Positions 11,928-23,169 of a DNA stretch of 64,000 bases are shown piece by piece. Under the pieces are notes generated by a model. It did not search any database. It worked only from the letters and a program-made list of their open reading frames with translations, and had not been told where the DNA came from. The position numbers were made by a program, and so were the translations under genes. How positions within the stretch are numbered: position 1 is the stretch's first letter; every line of letters starts with the position of its first letter. Source of the stretch: Ilex aquifolium (Eukaryota; Streptophyta; Magnoliopsida; Aquifoliales; Aquifoliaceae); assembly GCA_951799425.1 (NCBI GenBank), contig OX637398.1, forward strand, positions 15,720,270 to 15,784,269. Reading direction: 5' to 3'.

Positions 11928-12310
11928 CTTGTTTGGATGGATTTTTGGGGAGTAATTAAATTGACTTTTCCAAATTTTTTCAAACATAAACCCTTTTTAT
12001 AAAGATGAGATTCAATATTAAATTCAGCTCATACCCATATTTGGTATGCACCACACACATATATGTAGGACCCACATATATAACACTATTATCATAATAT
12101 ATTTATCCTATAAATGACTATATTACCTATTATACTCATGTTTGTTTAACTCAAGGGTACAAATGACATTTGCCTCACTAATCCAGATATGGTTTGATCG
12201 AAATCCACCCTTCCATGGGTTTGATGAAACCCATATTCAAGAGTTTAAGGTGTCGGATCAACTACAGGCCGGAATTACTGTTTATGGCTTGAAAAAGCCA
12301 TCCAAACAAA
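11928..12310. mobile_element. Putative MITE, copy 1 of a two-copy family
   Basis: The left end CTTGTTTGGATGG and the right end CCATCCAAACAAAG (12298-12311) are inverted repeats. The interior (from AGATGAGATTCAA near 12004, then CCCATATTTGGTATGC and CCACCCTTCCATGGGTTTGATG) is clearly related to 30480-30790 in the MATE intron. No coding capacity is seen. The target duplication was not resolved, so the superfamily is left open. Confidence 0.55.
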
Positions 12311-14476
12311 GATTTTGGGGATCTATTGTACTATTTTTTCCCAAGGGCAACCTTCCTCCCCCACTTATCCCTCCACCGCAACCCCTGACCCCATGCACCC
12401 TCATACACGTGGATAAAATATGGATCAACAAAAAAAAAACCCGATCATTAATTTTAAAATCTTCCATAATCTAGTGCATCACAGCTTTTGCCAGCTTCTA
12501 CTACATTTTTATATTTAACACCTAACGGTAACATCCATTAACCTAACTTCAAAAAAAAAAAAAACCACGATTGGCCCATTGTGACTGTTGGTGCATGGAA
12601 GGGCAATACAATCAACACCTCAGCTTGCAATCTGACTGCCAAAATATACCCCCCGAAGGACACGTGTCATTTAAACAAAGCAGGTGTGGTGAGTTAAACT
12701 ACCCCTGTTCTATAATTAGCATTCCCCATTTACTAAATTGTCTGGTACAAAAAACAAGACAGCAAAGACATGCAAAGTGGAACTATTATTGGACAACGTT
12801 CTGAAATGAACATGTTGGTTGTTTTCCATGCTGATTTGTGTTCTTTAATATTTTCTCTCTCCCCAATTATGTTTGATAAAAACTGCTATAATACAGCTAA
12901 TCTAACCACGACAATTAAAATAATGGCAAATGAGATTTTGCAGTTCAATTTTTTTTTAAATTTTGAAATATATATATTGAATATTTCAAATTATACCCTT
13001 AATCATAGAAAAGTATAGTACTATGATCTACATTGAGAAAATAGAGAACAAAATTCTCACAAAAAAATACTTTAAATTTAGTACTACACAAAAAAATTAT
13101 GTACAAAACTAAGAAAATTTAACAAAAAAAAGCAAAAAACTAGTCGATTAAAGCAATTGAAGATTTATTTTGGATCACATTATTACTTTTTTATTTGATT
13201 GACGGTAAAATAAGAAAATTTGAAGTGTCTAATGGGTAAATTGAGAATTAAAAATCTTTTAAGGTACAAAATATTATTAATCATAAAGAGAATTTATTAA
13301 TTAGTCCTTGATGAACGTGTTTGCCAATATTTCTTTCTTCTTTTCAATAATAATTGATAAACCCACAACATTGATCCATAATCTGTGGTCGTTGACGTGA
13401 CATTTTCATTATATAATCTTTCTCAATAAAATATGATTCAATTAACAATGACATATCAATTACTGGTCAGCCGCCTAAGGAGAAGAAAAATGTAAGTCAC
13501 GCTTGTGAGTTTGTATAGCATTGTTTTTGGTTGAATTATGCATTTTGAACAAATCACCAAATGGACAGTAAAATTCCATAAGGCCATTTTGCCTTTGAAG
13601 CTATTTATTTCTTTTATTTTGTCCCATTAATTGTTTCAAATTACTTGTGTGGCACGTGAATGCCACCTATTGAAAAAATATTATTCCTTTTGGCTAATCG
13701 GATATATTACCAACATCTAAATTTCTTTAATGTAGTGTGAGACTTTTAATCTATTAGAATATGAAGTAAATACTCTAAAATCAATCAAATAACAAAGTGT
13801 CTATTGTTTCTGTAAATAAAAATTATCTTTCATCCCTGTTTAAAATATAAAAATTTCACTCCATTTATTTCCCTATGTATGGATCTCTAATCCATTTAAA
13901 AAAAAATATCCAAAAAAACCATTTAAATTTTTTCTTTATAACTGGATCGGGGAGTAAGATCTCTTTCAATACATTTTTTCTTTTCGACAAATCACATACC
14001 ATGCATTTAAGTGGGGTCACTTGTATAAAAGTGGGTCCCTTATTTATTAATGGTAGATAATTTATTAAAAAAAATATTAGAAACACTCTAGAATCAATAA
14101 TTAAGATAAAATTATGTTTCTCAAATTTATTTATCAAATATTATGATGTGTCAAAATCTTATGCATTGAATATTTAGTGACAGTTAGTAAATTCCCCTGA
14201 TCCAACTACCTACACTAATTTAGAATATAAAATTTGATAAATAATTAAGTAAACATAAGATTACTCCAGTAATTAACATCACTCGTTTAGTTGTCATTGA
14301 CCAATCACGCGCAGTGTTTGAAAATGTTAACGCGTAGGACAGACTGTGATTTACTCGGCAAGAATACATGCCCAAAACTTATGTATGTGACAATCGAAAA
14401 GCAAAAAAATATATAAAATAAGGAAGAAATGGTTTTGGAGTGGGGGGATAATATATGTGAGATATACAAAATAACT
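12311..14476. other. AT-rich intergenic DNA without recognisable genes
   Basis: Very AT-rich, with short poly-A and poly-T runs. The open frames here are short and lack recognisable motifs. The sequence around 13860-14160 has low-complexity K/N/F-rich frames on both strands, which I treat as chance. Confidence 0.5.
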
Positions 14477-14484
14477 GTTTAATA

Positions 14485-15326
14485 CAGTGTTATTAAGACC
14501 GGACCGGCCGGTTCGACCGGTTGAATCGTGAATCGGGACCTAAAACGGTTCGATTTTGTAGTTAGATCGCATAAGGAAGTAAACCGCTGAAAAATCGCTA
14601 AACTGGCCAGTTTTGGACCAAACCCGTGAACCAGACGGTTTGAATTTCAGGACTCCATATAAATAAATAAATAAAACTTTTTTTGGAGCATTTGCACTAA
14701 ATCGAATATCTCCTTCGCAGCTCAGGCGACTACCCACCACTCAAGCGACCACAACTCAGGCGACCACCATCCACCCACCACTTTTTTTTGCGTGTGGCTT
14801 CGAAGAGAAGGCGGCGAGAGAGGTGATGGTCAAGATTGTTTGATCTGATTGTTTCTTCTTGCCCTCAAAGATTGTTTTTTGGCTTGTGGCTTCGGATTTT
14901 CTCTCAGGATTTAAAGATTCCATTGCAAGCCAAGATTCTTTGATTCTTGTAATTTTTTCTTCTTGCTTGGCTTGATAAGAAAGCAAGATTGTTTGCGTTT
15001 TTTTTCCAAAAATGTAATTTGTCTTTGATACTTGAAAATGTAATTTTTTCAAAGAAGACAATATTCTTTGATACTTGAAAATACTTTGTTATGTCTCTTT
15101 TTTAATCTGCTTAATACTTAATTTCATTAATTTTATTGACAAATTATATACATTGTGAATATATTTCATATTTTTTTGCTAAATTATTATATTTTATAAT
15201 ATTTATAATTTTTTATAATTTTTTATTATATAACCGGTTCGACCAGTTGACCCGACGGTTGAACCAGCGAACCATTGACCTGATCCCCTTACCGATTCGA
15301 TAGCCGGTCCGGTTCTGATAACATTG
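14485..15326. mobile_element. Non-autonomous hAT-like element (ACCGG-rich family), copy 1
   Basis: The left terminus CAGTGTTATTAAGACCGGAC and the right terminus GTCCGGTTCTGATAACATTG form imperfect inverted repeats. An exact 8-bp target duplication GTTTAATA flanks them (14477-14484 and 15327-15334). Size is 842 bp. Subterminal regions are rich in ACCGGTT/AACCGGT words. There is no transposase. The 8-bp duplication fits hAT transposition. A relative lies at 27312-28068. Confidence 0.8.
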
Positions 15327-15579
15327 GTTTAATACACTGTCACTATTAGATTAATAGCAGGTTCTGGTATTAAATAATATTCGTTATCAATCTAATAATT
15401 ATAATGTATTAGATTTTCAAAATTAGATTATTAAATTAAGTATAAATAATATTTTTCTTGTTGAATAAACTAACGTCGGACCAAAAAATAATTTTTAGTA
15501 ATGGACTTCATATTCTTAGAAACCTATAGGAGATATCAGACTATATATCTTCCTTTTGCTAGTCTTGTGGTAGTTCGGT

Positions 15580-15926
15580 TAGGGGTGACAATTTTTGATT
15601 TAAGACGATAATATGACTCGAACTCGACACAAGTTTTATGACACGAATTCGATTATAATTCGACAAAAACTAAAAAATAATCCGATACGCGAATACGAAA
15701 TATAAACGGGTCATATTTGGGTTCAACCCGTCAAACCCAAAATTGACACGATCAACTCGTTTGTTTAAGAATGGACATTTTATCTATTTTCTCGTTTGTA
15801 TTGTAACACGAACAACACGAAATTAACATGTTTAACATGTATTATAGAAATAAATGTTAATTATTTGTAACTATTTATTAAGCACTTACATTATTATATA
15901 AAAAATATATTTTTATTTATTTATTA

Positions 15927-15960
<34 letters not shown>

Positions 15961-16210
15961 TTATTAAATTAATTTTTAATTTGTAGAAAAAATATGAGCA
16001 TGTATTCAATTAAGTGAAAATAGAATATTAACGTTAAATTTTTTATTCAAAGTTTATGTGGGTCAACACGAATATGAACACGAACACGACACGAAATTAA
16101 ATAAGTCAACTCGACACGACACGATTAGTTAAATGGGCTGGGTTAGGATTGACTAATTTTCGACACGAACCTGTAATGACCCGACACGAACTCAACTCGA
16201 TTGCCCCCTA
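15580..16210. mobile_element. Non-autonomous hAT-like element rich in GACACGA words
   Basis: The ends are TAGGGGTGACAA (15580) and TTGCCCCCTA (to 16210), a short imperfect inverted repeat. The flanking 8-mers agree at only 5 of 8 positions, so the duplication is degenerate. The interior carries many GACACGAA and CAACACGA words near both ends and a (TTA)n microsatellite at about 15929-15959. The same word composition and terminus occur in the element hosting Tat-3 (47403-60780). No coding capacity is seen. Confidence 0.6.
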
Positions 16211-16804
16211 GTTTCGATGCCCTTTCACCTCTCGATTTTAGACAGGGTTTCCCAAAGAGCAATGCTATTAGGACCTAATTTATTAACCTAATTTGTTAAC
16301 CTAATTCACTATGACATTTAGATTGACTATGAGCTCAATGGTTTCACTAAAACCACATCATTATATCAACAAATTAAATCAAATTTTTGGTCCACATAAG
16401 ATTAGTGTAATGGAAATCTCAGTTATTCCATATTTTGTTCTTTTTAATACGATCAACAAAGGGCTGAATTAGTGCTGTCCACGTGAAATCAGATTGTGAA
16501 CAGGACAAAGTGGGTACACATATTGCTTGTTCAACTACCAAATAATACTAAAATAAGGAAAATATCCTCCTCATTTGGACAAGTTTCTGCGTATGATTAG
16601 TGAATTTGGTGTTCCATCTATTCTCTCTTTTCATGAAACTTCAAGGAAACAGAACCAAAACACCACCCCATTCCCACACCAAAATTCATTAATCATGACT
16701 TATTCTTTGCTTTGCTGTTTCTCTATTTATTAAACTCCATCCAGCAACCTCAGCATAAAATTCATTAGACTCTGTCAACCTCCATCACTTTCTCTCTCCT
16801 CTTC
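16211..16804. promoter_or_regulatory. Upstream region of the AGP gene
   Basis: No coding region is seen. The part at about 16257-16420 (AGCAATGCTATTAGGACC and, at the far side, GGTCCACATAAGATTAG) may be a degenerate MITE. The last 200 bp before the TATA box are CT- and CA-rich, as is common for plant core promoters. Confidence 0.4.
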
Positions 16805-16811
16805 TATATAA
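16805..16811 (+). promoter_or_regulatory. TATA box of the AGP gene
   Basis: TATATAA lies 90 bp before the ATG, followed by a pyrimidine-rich stretch where transcription could start near 16835-16845. Confidence 0.65.
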
Positions 16812-16845
16812 CCAACCTTTACAGTCTCCCTTCATCCCCCAAACC

Positions 16846-16846
16846 C

Positions 16847-16885
<39 letters not shown>
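16846..16885 (+). repeat. (CT)n(CA)n microsatellite in the AGP 5' UTR
   Basis: A pure CT run changes into a pure CA run ten bases before the start codon. Such leaders are common in plant genes and can bind GAGA-type (BBR/BPC) factors. The role here is inferred. Confidence 0.75.
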
Positions 16886-16894
16886 AACTTGAAG

Positions 16895-17314
16895 ATGGGT
16901 TCTTCTTCAGGTCTCCAACTCTTCATGCTTTTGGCTCTTTTCGCCACTTCATGCATAGCACAAGCTCCAGGAGCAGCACCAAAAATCTCACCCACCGCCA
17001 CACCATCACCGTCCCCAGTGGTTGCGCCACCAACTCCGACACCATCTCCGACACCAGTCCCCGCACCGGCTCCGTCACCCAAATCACCATCTCCATCTCC
17101 GACCCCTACACATACCCCATCACCATCTCCTTCTCCCAAGTCACCATCTCCAGGTCCTAGTGTGGTTTCACCGCCGGCACCAACCATTGCTGCTCCAACT
17201 CCGTCGGCGGAGCCAACCCCCAATGTTCCGCCGAGTGGTGCCTTCGGGTTTAGCAGGGCTGTCATTGCTGGAACTGCACTCACCGGAACATTTATTGCCA
17301 TGGCTTTGATGTAA
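16895..17314 (+). CDS. Classical arabinogalactan protein, GPI-anchored
   Basis: A single-exon gene encodes 139 residues. I chose the ATG at 16895 because it opens directly into a signal peptide ([20 protein letters not shown], cleavage after IA at about residue 22, leaving QAPGAAP, the usual mature AGP start). Residues 23 to about 110 are almost entirely Pro, Ala, Ser and Thr in SP, TP, AP and VP dipeptides. These are the substrate of prolyl hydroxylation and type II arabinogalactan attachment. The C-terminus ([18 protein letters not shown]) is a hydrophobic GPI-addition tail following a small-residue region. Length and layout match classical AGPs, with no fasciclin domain and no Lys-rich insert. 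The product should sit on the outer face of the plasma membrane or in the wall, with roles in signalling or wall organisation that cannot be read from sequence. TATA box and CT-rich leader are in place, and no defects are seen. Confidence 0.93.
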   Translation: MGSSSGLQLFMLLALFATSCIAQAPGAAPKISPTATPSPSPVVAPPTPTPSPTPVPAPAPSPKSPSPSPTPTHTPSPSPSPKSPSPGPSVVSPPAPTIAAPTPSAEPTPNVPPSGAFGFSRAVIAGTALTGTFIAMALM

Positions 17315-18117
17315 AGCTTGGTTTTTCATCCACATGGAGGATCATCGGCTATAGATCTGTATTTTTTATGGTTGGATTAATATTTATTTTGTTATTTTTT
17401 TTTTTTGATTGAGTAGTTTTTAATTAATTTCTTTCTTCTTGTGTTTTGTTGATTTCATTGGTGGATTTGTATGTTGATTATTTGGGTGAGACATGACTCT
17501 TGTATTGACACGTTCATACTGTACATGAGTCCCATCTACATGAAATAATGAGTACATTCAGTTCTTATTCTTTTACTTTGTTTTCGAATCTCACTGATAG
17601 ATATTTTTTTTTTTCTGCATTAAATGGCATTAGCAATATATAATGTGCTTGTGTGTCCAATGTTCCAAATCTCATTGAATTTTTTATTTTATTTCCCCAA
17701 CGGTTGGTTGTTCGAACCAATTTATACGTATTTTGATTAATTTTCTCATCAATTTGATCAAAAACAGGCCATTCACGCTAAAACTAAAATATTTATAAGA
17801 GATAAATCTCTCTGCCTGATACTAGATATATCTGTTCTGGATTTTAAAATCTTTCAACAAAATAAAAGAATCAAATTGTGTAAGAGAGAGTTTGGAAACT
17901 TTTTTTTTTTTTTTTTGGACAAATGCCTAATTCTTATATTTTTTTTATTTTTCAACAAACCACCCATTCAAATTATTTCAAATACTCAAACAAAAAAAAT
18001 ATTTATTTGACATACAATATTATAATTATTCCTCTACCTTCTCATCCCTTTTCGTTTTTAACATCTCGTTTTCCACTTTTCTTCTTCATCAAACCCTGCT
18101 AAACAAACTAAGCAGTA
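17315..18117. other. AGP 3' UTR and downstream AT-rich DNA
   Basis: The first 200-300 bp after the stop are T-rich, with several possible plant polyadenylation contexts (for example AATAAT near 17543). The rest shows no gene. Poly-T runs occur at 17394-17405 and 17900-17917. Confidence 0.5.
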
Positions 18118-18137
18118 GGGGGGGGGGGGGGGGGGGG
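18118..18137 (+). repeat. G20 homopolymer
   Basis: An uninterrupted run of 20 G on the plus strand in otherwise AT-rich DNA. It could form a quadruplex, or its length may be an assembly artefact. Confidence 0.8.
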
Positions 18138-18705
18138 TATGAAATGGGGAATATAAATTTTGTATATCACATAGATCTATCTCTAGTACTCGCTAAAACA
18201 AAGTTGACGGGAAATGCACTAGACCTACTATCTATACATAAAGTTAATGGGCTGATAATGGTTACTATATTATATGCTTTGAATCCTCGTGGTGACAGCC
18301 ATTATCAAGATCTCAAGCCAGCACAGAAAGAACCCTAGCACATGGAGCACTGACGGTGGGTGACATTGCTGAAAAAGGCGATATACCTAATGCTTTGTTT
18401 TTTTGCGAGGACATAAACTAACTGTTTTGATGCTTTTTTTACTGCCTATGGCACCATAAAAAAAAATTCATGTATCATTGCTGTTGGATTTATCTAAGAA
18501 AGCACATATATTATTTTATATCACGAAATTATCGAGTAGAAACGGTCCAATTGGTGATATGATAACAACTTGTTGCCGACCATTGACTAGCTCCAGAGAT
18601 AATAGTAATTTTTTGGGCTCATCAAAGGGGGACATTTGGAGCTACCAGGGGGGTTGCTTATGGGAGCTGTAACGCCTAGGATCTCATCAATTGTATAACA
18701 CTAGA
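18138..18705. other. Unassigned sequence
   Basis: There are short open frames on the plus strand (18144-18338 and 18478-18672) without recognisable motifs. Composition is less AT-rich than the neighbours. It could be a relic of a gene or of organelle DNA, but I recognise neither. Confidence 0.35.
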
Positions 18706-18713
18706 GTAACTTC

Positions 18714-19322
18714 TAAGGGCGGAGCTACTTGACGACTAGGGGGCACATGCCCACCCGCAAATTTTTTTTTTTTTTTAAAATATTACTTATGTATATTTCA
18801 AATAATTTGAAGTATATTTAAGTGTGCCCACTTTATCATTTTTTGTTCTATCAATTAGTATAGTCCCCATACTTAAATAATTATGAATTTTTGGACACAC
18901 TTTGGACACTTTAGAGATACATCTATATAAGTTTTTGACATGTCGAACTCATTTTTTTTAAACTATAGAGATTCCAATTAAAAAAAAAAGCTATAGAGAT
19001 TATGACAACTAGGTTACTTAATTAAATGAGTGATCAATGACTAATAGTTTGATCATATATATGGAGAAATACTATAGTATCTTTTATGCAGTTTGTTTCA
19101 TTTGTTATAAAGGGTTATAATTAGCCTCTCTTTTTTGTTTGTTTTTATTTATGTATGTTATATTTATCAAAATTTGACTCTTTCGTATTTTATGAATTTT
19201 TAAATATCGAATACAATATAGTAAATTTGAATATATTATTTTATTTTTATTGATTAGAAGAAAAAAATTAAATTTTTTTAGTAAAGTGTCCACCCTAGAC
19301 ATAATTTCTGGCTCCGCCCCTA
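18714..19322. mobile_element. Non-autonomous hAT-like element (GGGCGGAGC terminus)
   Basis: Termini TAAGGGCGGAGCTA and TGGCTCCGCCCCTA are inverted repeats. An exact 8-bp target duplication GTAACTTC lies at 18706-18713 and 19323-19330. The 609-bp interior is AT-rich with no transposase. Elements with this kind of GGGGCGGAGCCA terminus are widespread in plant genomes and are assigned to hAT. Confidence 0.85.
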
Positions 19323-19330
19323 GTAACTTC

Positions 19331-20881
19331 ATGCAATGCATTCTTTTATTTTAGTGATCAAAATATTAATATTTATTTTGATTAAAATATGAATCGAAAG
19401 ATAAGCAGTTGGAACGTAGCTCTCTCAATTAGTCATTAAATATTTTTTGTGGTTAAAATGCAAGTTGAGATTATACATTGAACAGTAATTCTAGATGATC
19501 TAGGTCATTGTTCTACTTTATATTTTAAAAACTTTGCCTTTGATTATATAGATTGGTGGATTTATTAGGTCGGCATGGTTTCAAATCCCGTTTTATAATT
19601 AGGATTCAAAGCTCAAACTTACCAAAACGTGACTCCATCAGGACTGAGTCAAAACCAGTATTTTCTTGGATATCTCCTTGTGAAGTTTTGGTTACAAAAC
19701 TCCTACATTGGGGTTCTTTGTTCACCTTTACAAGCAATAAAGAGATAGTCTCATGTACACAGTTTCTATGGCATGAGGCACCCAAAATGTAACAAAGGCA
19801 TGTAAACTGCATAGATTTCTTGGATTGGAAGAAGATTAACCCTAGAGTATAAAATAAGTTCCAGACCTTCTTATATATAAAGCAAAAAAAAATTACTTTA
19901 TTTAGAGTTTTGCAAGCGGCCTCGATCCTATAAAATATTATGGCATACCTTTTAGCCAAAAAAATCAGATGAAATTCCTTGAAGATAAAAAATTTTCATC
20001 TTGGGTTTCTATCATACATTAGAATCCAATGCTTATTCTACATATATTACGCTTAAGGTTGTTGAAAAGGTGGCCTGAAACAAATTCAAAGCAAATCAAC
20101 TCAAGATATTTTAGATATACATGGAAGTGGATCACAATCCAACCTTTCGTGTTTTCCTAGGACAAACGTTTATGACTTATCAATGAATAATAAGCAAAAT
20201 TGGAAATGCTTAGTGGTAGTTAGGCTGTGGACTTCGGATTGAAAAGAAGAAATTTGTCATTAAATTCCAAAAAAAAATAAAATATGTGGGGATACAAAAG
20301 GAGAAAAATAGCTTCTAGTTTCTTTCTTTTCCTTTCTTTGTTTAATATGATATTAATTGTCAATATCTTGTAGCTAATGATTTCGATTTTTTGAAACCGA
20401 GTTGGGATTAATTGTAACATTGATAAAACTTTATATATGTGTATTGTAATATTGATAAATAGTCGTTTGCTATAACACTACAACTTTTGCTTAATGTCAA
20501 TATTGGAGGAAAACGAGTATGATGTTAGTGTTTTTATGACATAGTCGAGTGGTAGTAGGTGAAAGTAGGTGAACGAGAAAAAATATGTAACAATTACGCC
20601 AAAAAGCACCATTTGCTTCATTTGGTAGAATAGATTGAACTATTCAAATCACAAAGGAAAAAATCTTTGGGCAGAGGCAAAAATATAGTATTCAATTAGG
20701 GCTCTTTGTGAAAACGAATCTGACATTAGTTGGCATGAAATATCTTTCTTTTACAACTTCTTTTTTATGTTATTACTTTTTCTGTGCCCATGAAACCCCA
20801 TCATAGCCTACTAATTAATCATATAAGTGATAATAGGTACAAGAGGGAGAAGAAATTAATTCCTCAAAATTAATTACATGA
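19331..20881. other. AT-rich intergenic DNA
   Basis: No supported coding region. Short frames at 19553-19792 (+) and 19606-19959 (-) overlap each other and have no recognisable motif. Confidence 0.45.
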
Positions 20882-21214
20882 TGTTGAGAAATTGATTATT
20901 TTTAGATTGATTACTAAGTTAAATGGTTTAATTCCTGCAAATTTTTGCTGTCACATGATGCTTGAGTTCGACTTGAATGCTTGCAAATTTCTATTTTTTG
21001 AAAATTGGATCGGGTTAGGATCTGATCCTCAGCCCATGGGCGTCCAAATGGATTGTGAGTAGTTAGATTACAATAGAAGTCCATCTATCCATCTTTGAAG
21101 TTGAATTGAATTGGAAGCAAGAGTCCTACAAGGATTGGACTCAATAACTTGCCTTTATTTAATGGACTCATTACATTAGAAAGAGACACACAATTCTATA
21201 CCAGAAAACATCAC

Positions 21215-21275
<61 letters not shown>

Positions 21276-21493
21276 AATCTCTCTCTTCAAGATGCTCTCT
21301 CTAGGGAGCATCATCTTAATCCCTAGGATTTGGATTGTAAAAATCAAGTGGAGGACTCTAGTAGCCGCTCTACGGACGAAGGAAGAGATTGTGGTGATTT
21401 AAAGGCTAGTAACACAAGTAGAAGATTTGTCATCTCGAATTGAGTTTGAGATCAAGGTAACCCGAACACCCTTATGTGTTTATGTGATCTGCA
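20882..21493 (+). repeat. Copia copy 1 5' LTR
   Basis: It starts TGTTGAGAAATTG and ends GATCTGCA, 612 bp, and aligns with 62348-62896. It includes a long (TC)n run at about 21219-21272, which is much shorter in the other copy. Confidence 0.75.
21219..21272 (+). repeat. (TC)27 microsatellite in the Copia LTR
   Basis: A pure TC dinucleotide run of about 54 bp. The homologous place in copy 2 (about 62661-62675) holds only about seven TC units, so the run has expanded or contracted after the copies separated. Confidence 0.9.
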
Positions 21494-21497
21494 TTAA

Positions 21498-21506
21498 TAT
21501 CAGAGC
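21498..21506 (+). other. Copia copy 1 primer-binding site
   Basis: TATCAGAGC lies four bases after the LTR end. It matches the core of the initiator-tRNA-Met primer site TGGTATCAGAGC used by most Copia elements; the first bases have diverged. Confidence 0.75.
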
Positions 21507-21536
21507 TAACAAGAAAATCTTTATAGGATATTCATT

Positions 21537-22904
21537 GGTCAGCAGGTTATGTTCACAACACTTTTCATAAGTTTGGGAAACTAAGCCCTAAAGCTAACAA
21601 GAAAATATTTATAAGATTTTCTAAAAGCTTAAAAGGCTATATGATGCTTGGGGAACATCATGATAGAGGAATGACTGAAGTAGAGCCACAAGATGTTAAT
21701 TTCATTGAGAATGATTATCCAAGCGTAAGTGAAGCTAAGCAGAATCTTGGGTTTTATGAGATGCAGGAACTTGAGGGTTTCACGTATCCTCTCAACGAGG
21801 GTGGGGAAGTATTACCTCATCTTGTAATAGCCGAAGAGAATGGGAATGATCTTCCACCTAGTGGGAATACACCACCAGTGCTTCAAGATTCTCAGGTTCA
21901 TTGGACTATCATAGAATCATAACTCGTCATCGTTTTGAGATTGAGGGGGGAGACTTTCATGTGTACTCCATTGGAGCTAGATGAACTAGCTTCATATAAT
22001 GAAGCGCTCACTTCACCTACTTGTGGTGAATGGATGACTATTATGAAGAATGAAATGAGCTCAATGATCAAGAATCAAGTTTGATAGTTAGTTTATCTTC
22101 TGCCTGGGTGCAAGACCATTGTTAATAAATGGGTCTTAGAGATTAAGCGCAAGACAGATGAATCGATTGACAAGCATAATGCCCGGCTGTGGCGAAATGA
22201 TATACCTAAAAGGAGGGTATAGACAATGAAGAAACATTCTCCGCAGTGGCGAGGTTTACCTCTATTCATCTGATCCTAGCTATTGTTGCACAGATAGATT
22301 CGAAATTATTCCATATGGATGTTAAACAACATTTCTCAATGGAGAACTAGATCAAGAGATTTATATGACTCAACTAGAGGGTTTTGAAGTCAAGGGACAA
22401 AAGCACAAAGTTTGCCGCCTAAAACATTCTATTTATGGTCTCAAGCAATGATCTAGGCAATGGAACCTCAATTTTCATAATGCCATTACCTCTGTCGATT
22501 TTGGAATGATGTCTACTTCTGTCTATGCATTCATGCTCTAAGGAAGAGCTATTTCATGGTGTATTAAGAAACAGTCATGCATTGCCCAATCTACTATGGA
22601 GTTTGAATATATTACTTGTTTTTCAACAGTACATGAGGTAGTTTGGTTGAGGAGGAGATTCTTGCAGCATCTAGACATCACGCCCCATCGGCATGATGTT
22701 GTGCTGATTCATTATGATAGCATGGCTACTCTAGCATATGAGTTAAGATGGATGGTTGTCACCAAAGTGGTCCATTCTTTAAAATTTGTAGATTGTTTTC
22801 ATGCTTTTGTTACAGGATGGTCTCTAAATTATAATATACAATTACCTGCTCAAAGAGGATTATTGTGTATTATAATTTGGAGATGTCATGAAACATTGTG
22901 TTAG
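21537..22904 (+). pseudogene. Copia copy 1 pol relic (integrase C-term, partial RT, RNase H)
   Basis: The readable start is the integrase C-terminal region (SAGYVHNTFHKFGKLSPKA, then GYMMLGEHHDRGMTEVE and VNFIENDYPSVSE). The RT N-terminal part follows at about 22020 (CGEWMTIMKNEMSSM, NKWVLEIKRKTDESIDKHNA) and is broken by stops and frameshifts. At about 22545 the frame joins GRAISWCIKKQSCIAQSTME, the start of the Copia RNase H, and continues to 22904. The RT palm and YVDD are absent by deletion. The relic cannot encode a functional enzyme. Confidence 0.8.
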
Positions 22905-23169
22905 AGGTGCAATAGTCTAGAAGGTTTATCTGCCTAAAGGAGATAAATTGTTCGAAATTTGAGCATTCTAATTGGTTAATTTTATGAAAGAGATGACCCA
23001 TAGCATATTGCATTCTCTACCCAAAAGGGAGTTTGTAGTGATGTATTTGAATTCTTTTAATAAAATATGACTTTTTATATTCAAAGCATATTTTATTTAT
23101 TGCTCAATTTTGTTACCTATTTATATTCTCGTTATCTTGAACAATCTCTTTTGTTGTGAATAATAATAA

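Larger units (their letters stand above)
20882..22920 (+). mobile_element. Internally deleted Copia element, copy 1
   Basis: A 5' LTR (20882-21493) is followed by a primer site and then directly by the C-terminal part of integrase, so gag, protease and the integrase core are missing. The pol relic continues through the N-terminal half of RT and jumps, without the catalytic YVDD segment, to RNase H. No matching 3' LTR was found: after a purine-rich AAAAGGGAG near 23019-23027 the sequence differs from the 5' LTR. The second copy at 62348-64000 has the same two deletions. Confidence 0.8.

Noticed and set aside
13865-14137. Minus-strand K/F/I-rich frame of 90 residues
   Set aside because: Low-complexity AT-rich DNA with no motif and an overlapping frame on the other strand.
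16257-16420. Possible MITE related to 35139-35308
   Set aside because: The termini agree only partly and no target duplication could be found, so it is mentioned only within the AGP upstream region.
16867-17301. Long minus-strand frame opposite the AGP gene (Gly/Asp/Val-rich)
   Set aside because: It is the mirror of the Pro/Ser/Ala-rich AGP codons and has no independent support.
19553-19959. Possible small genes on both strands
   Set aside because: They overlap each other, share no motif with known families and have no splice or promoter context.
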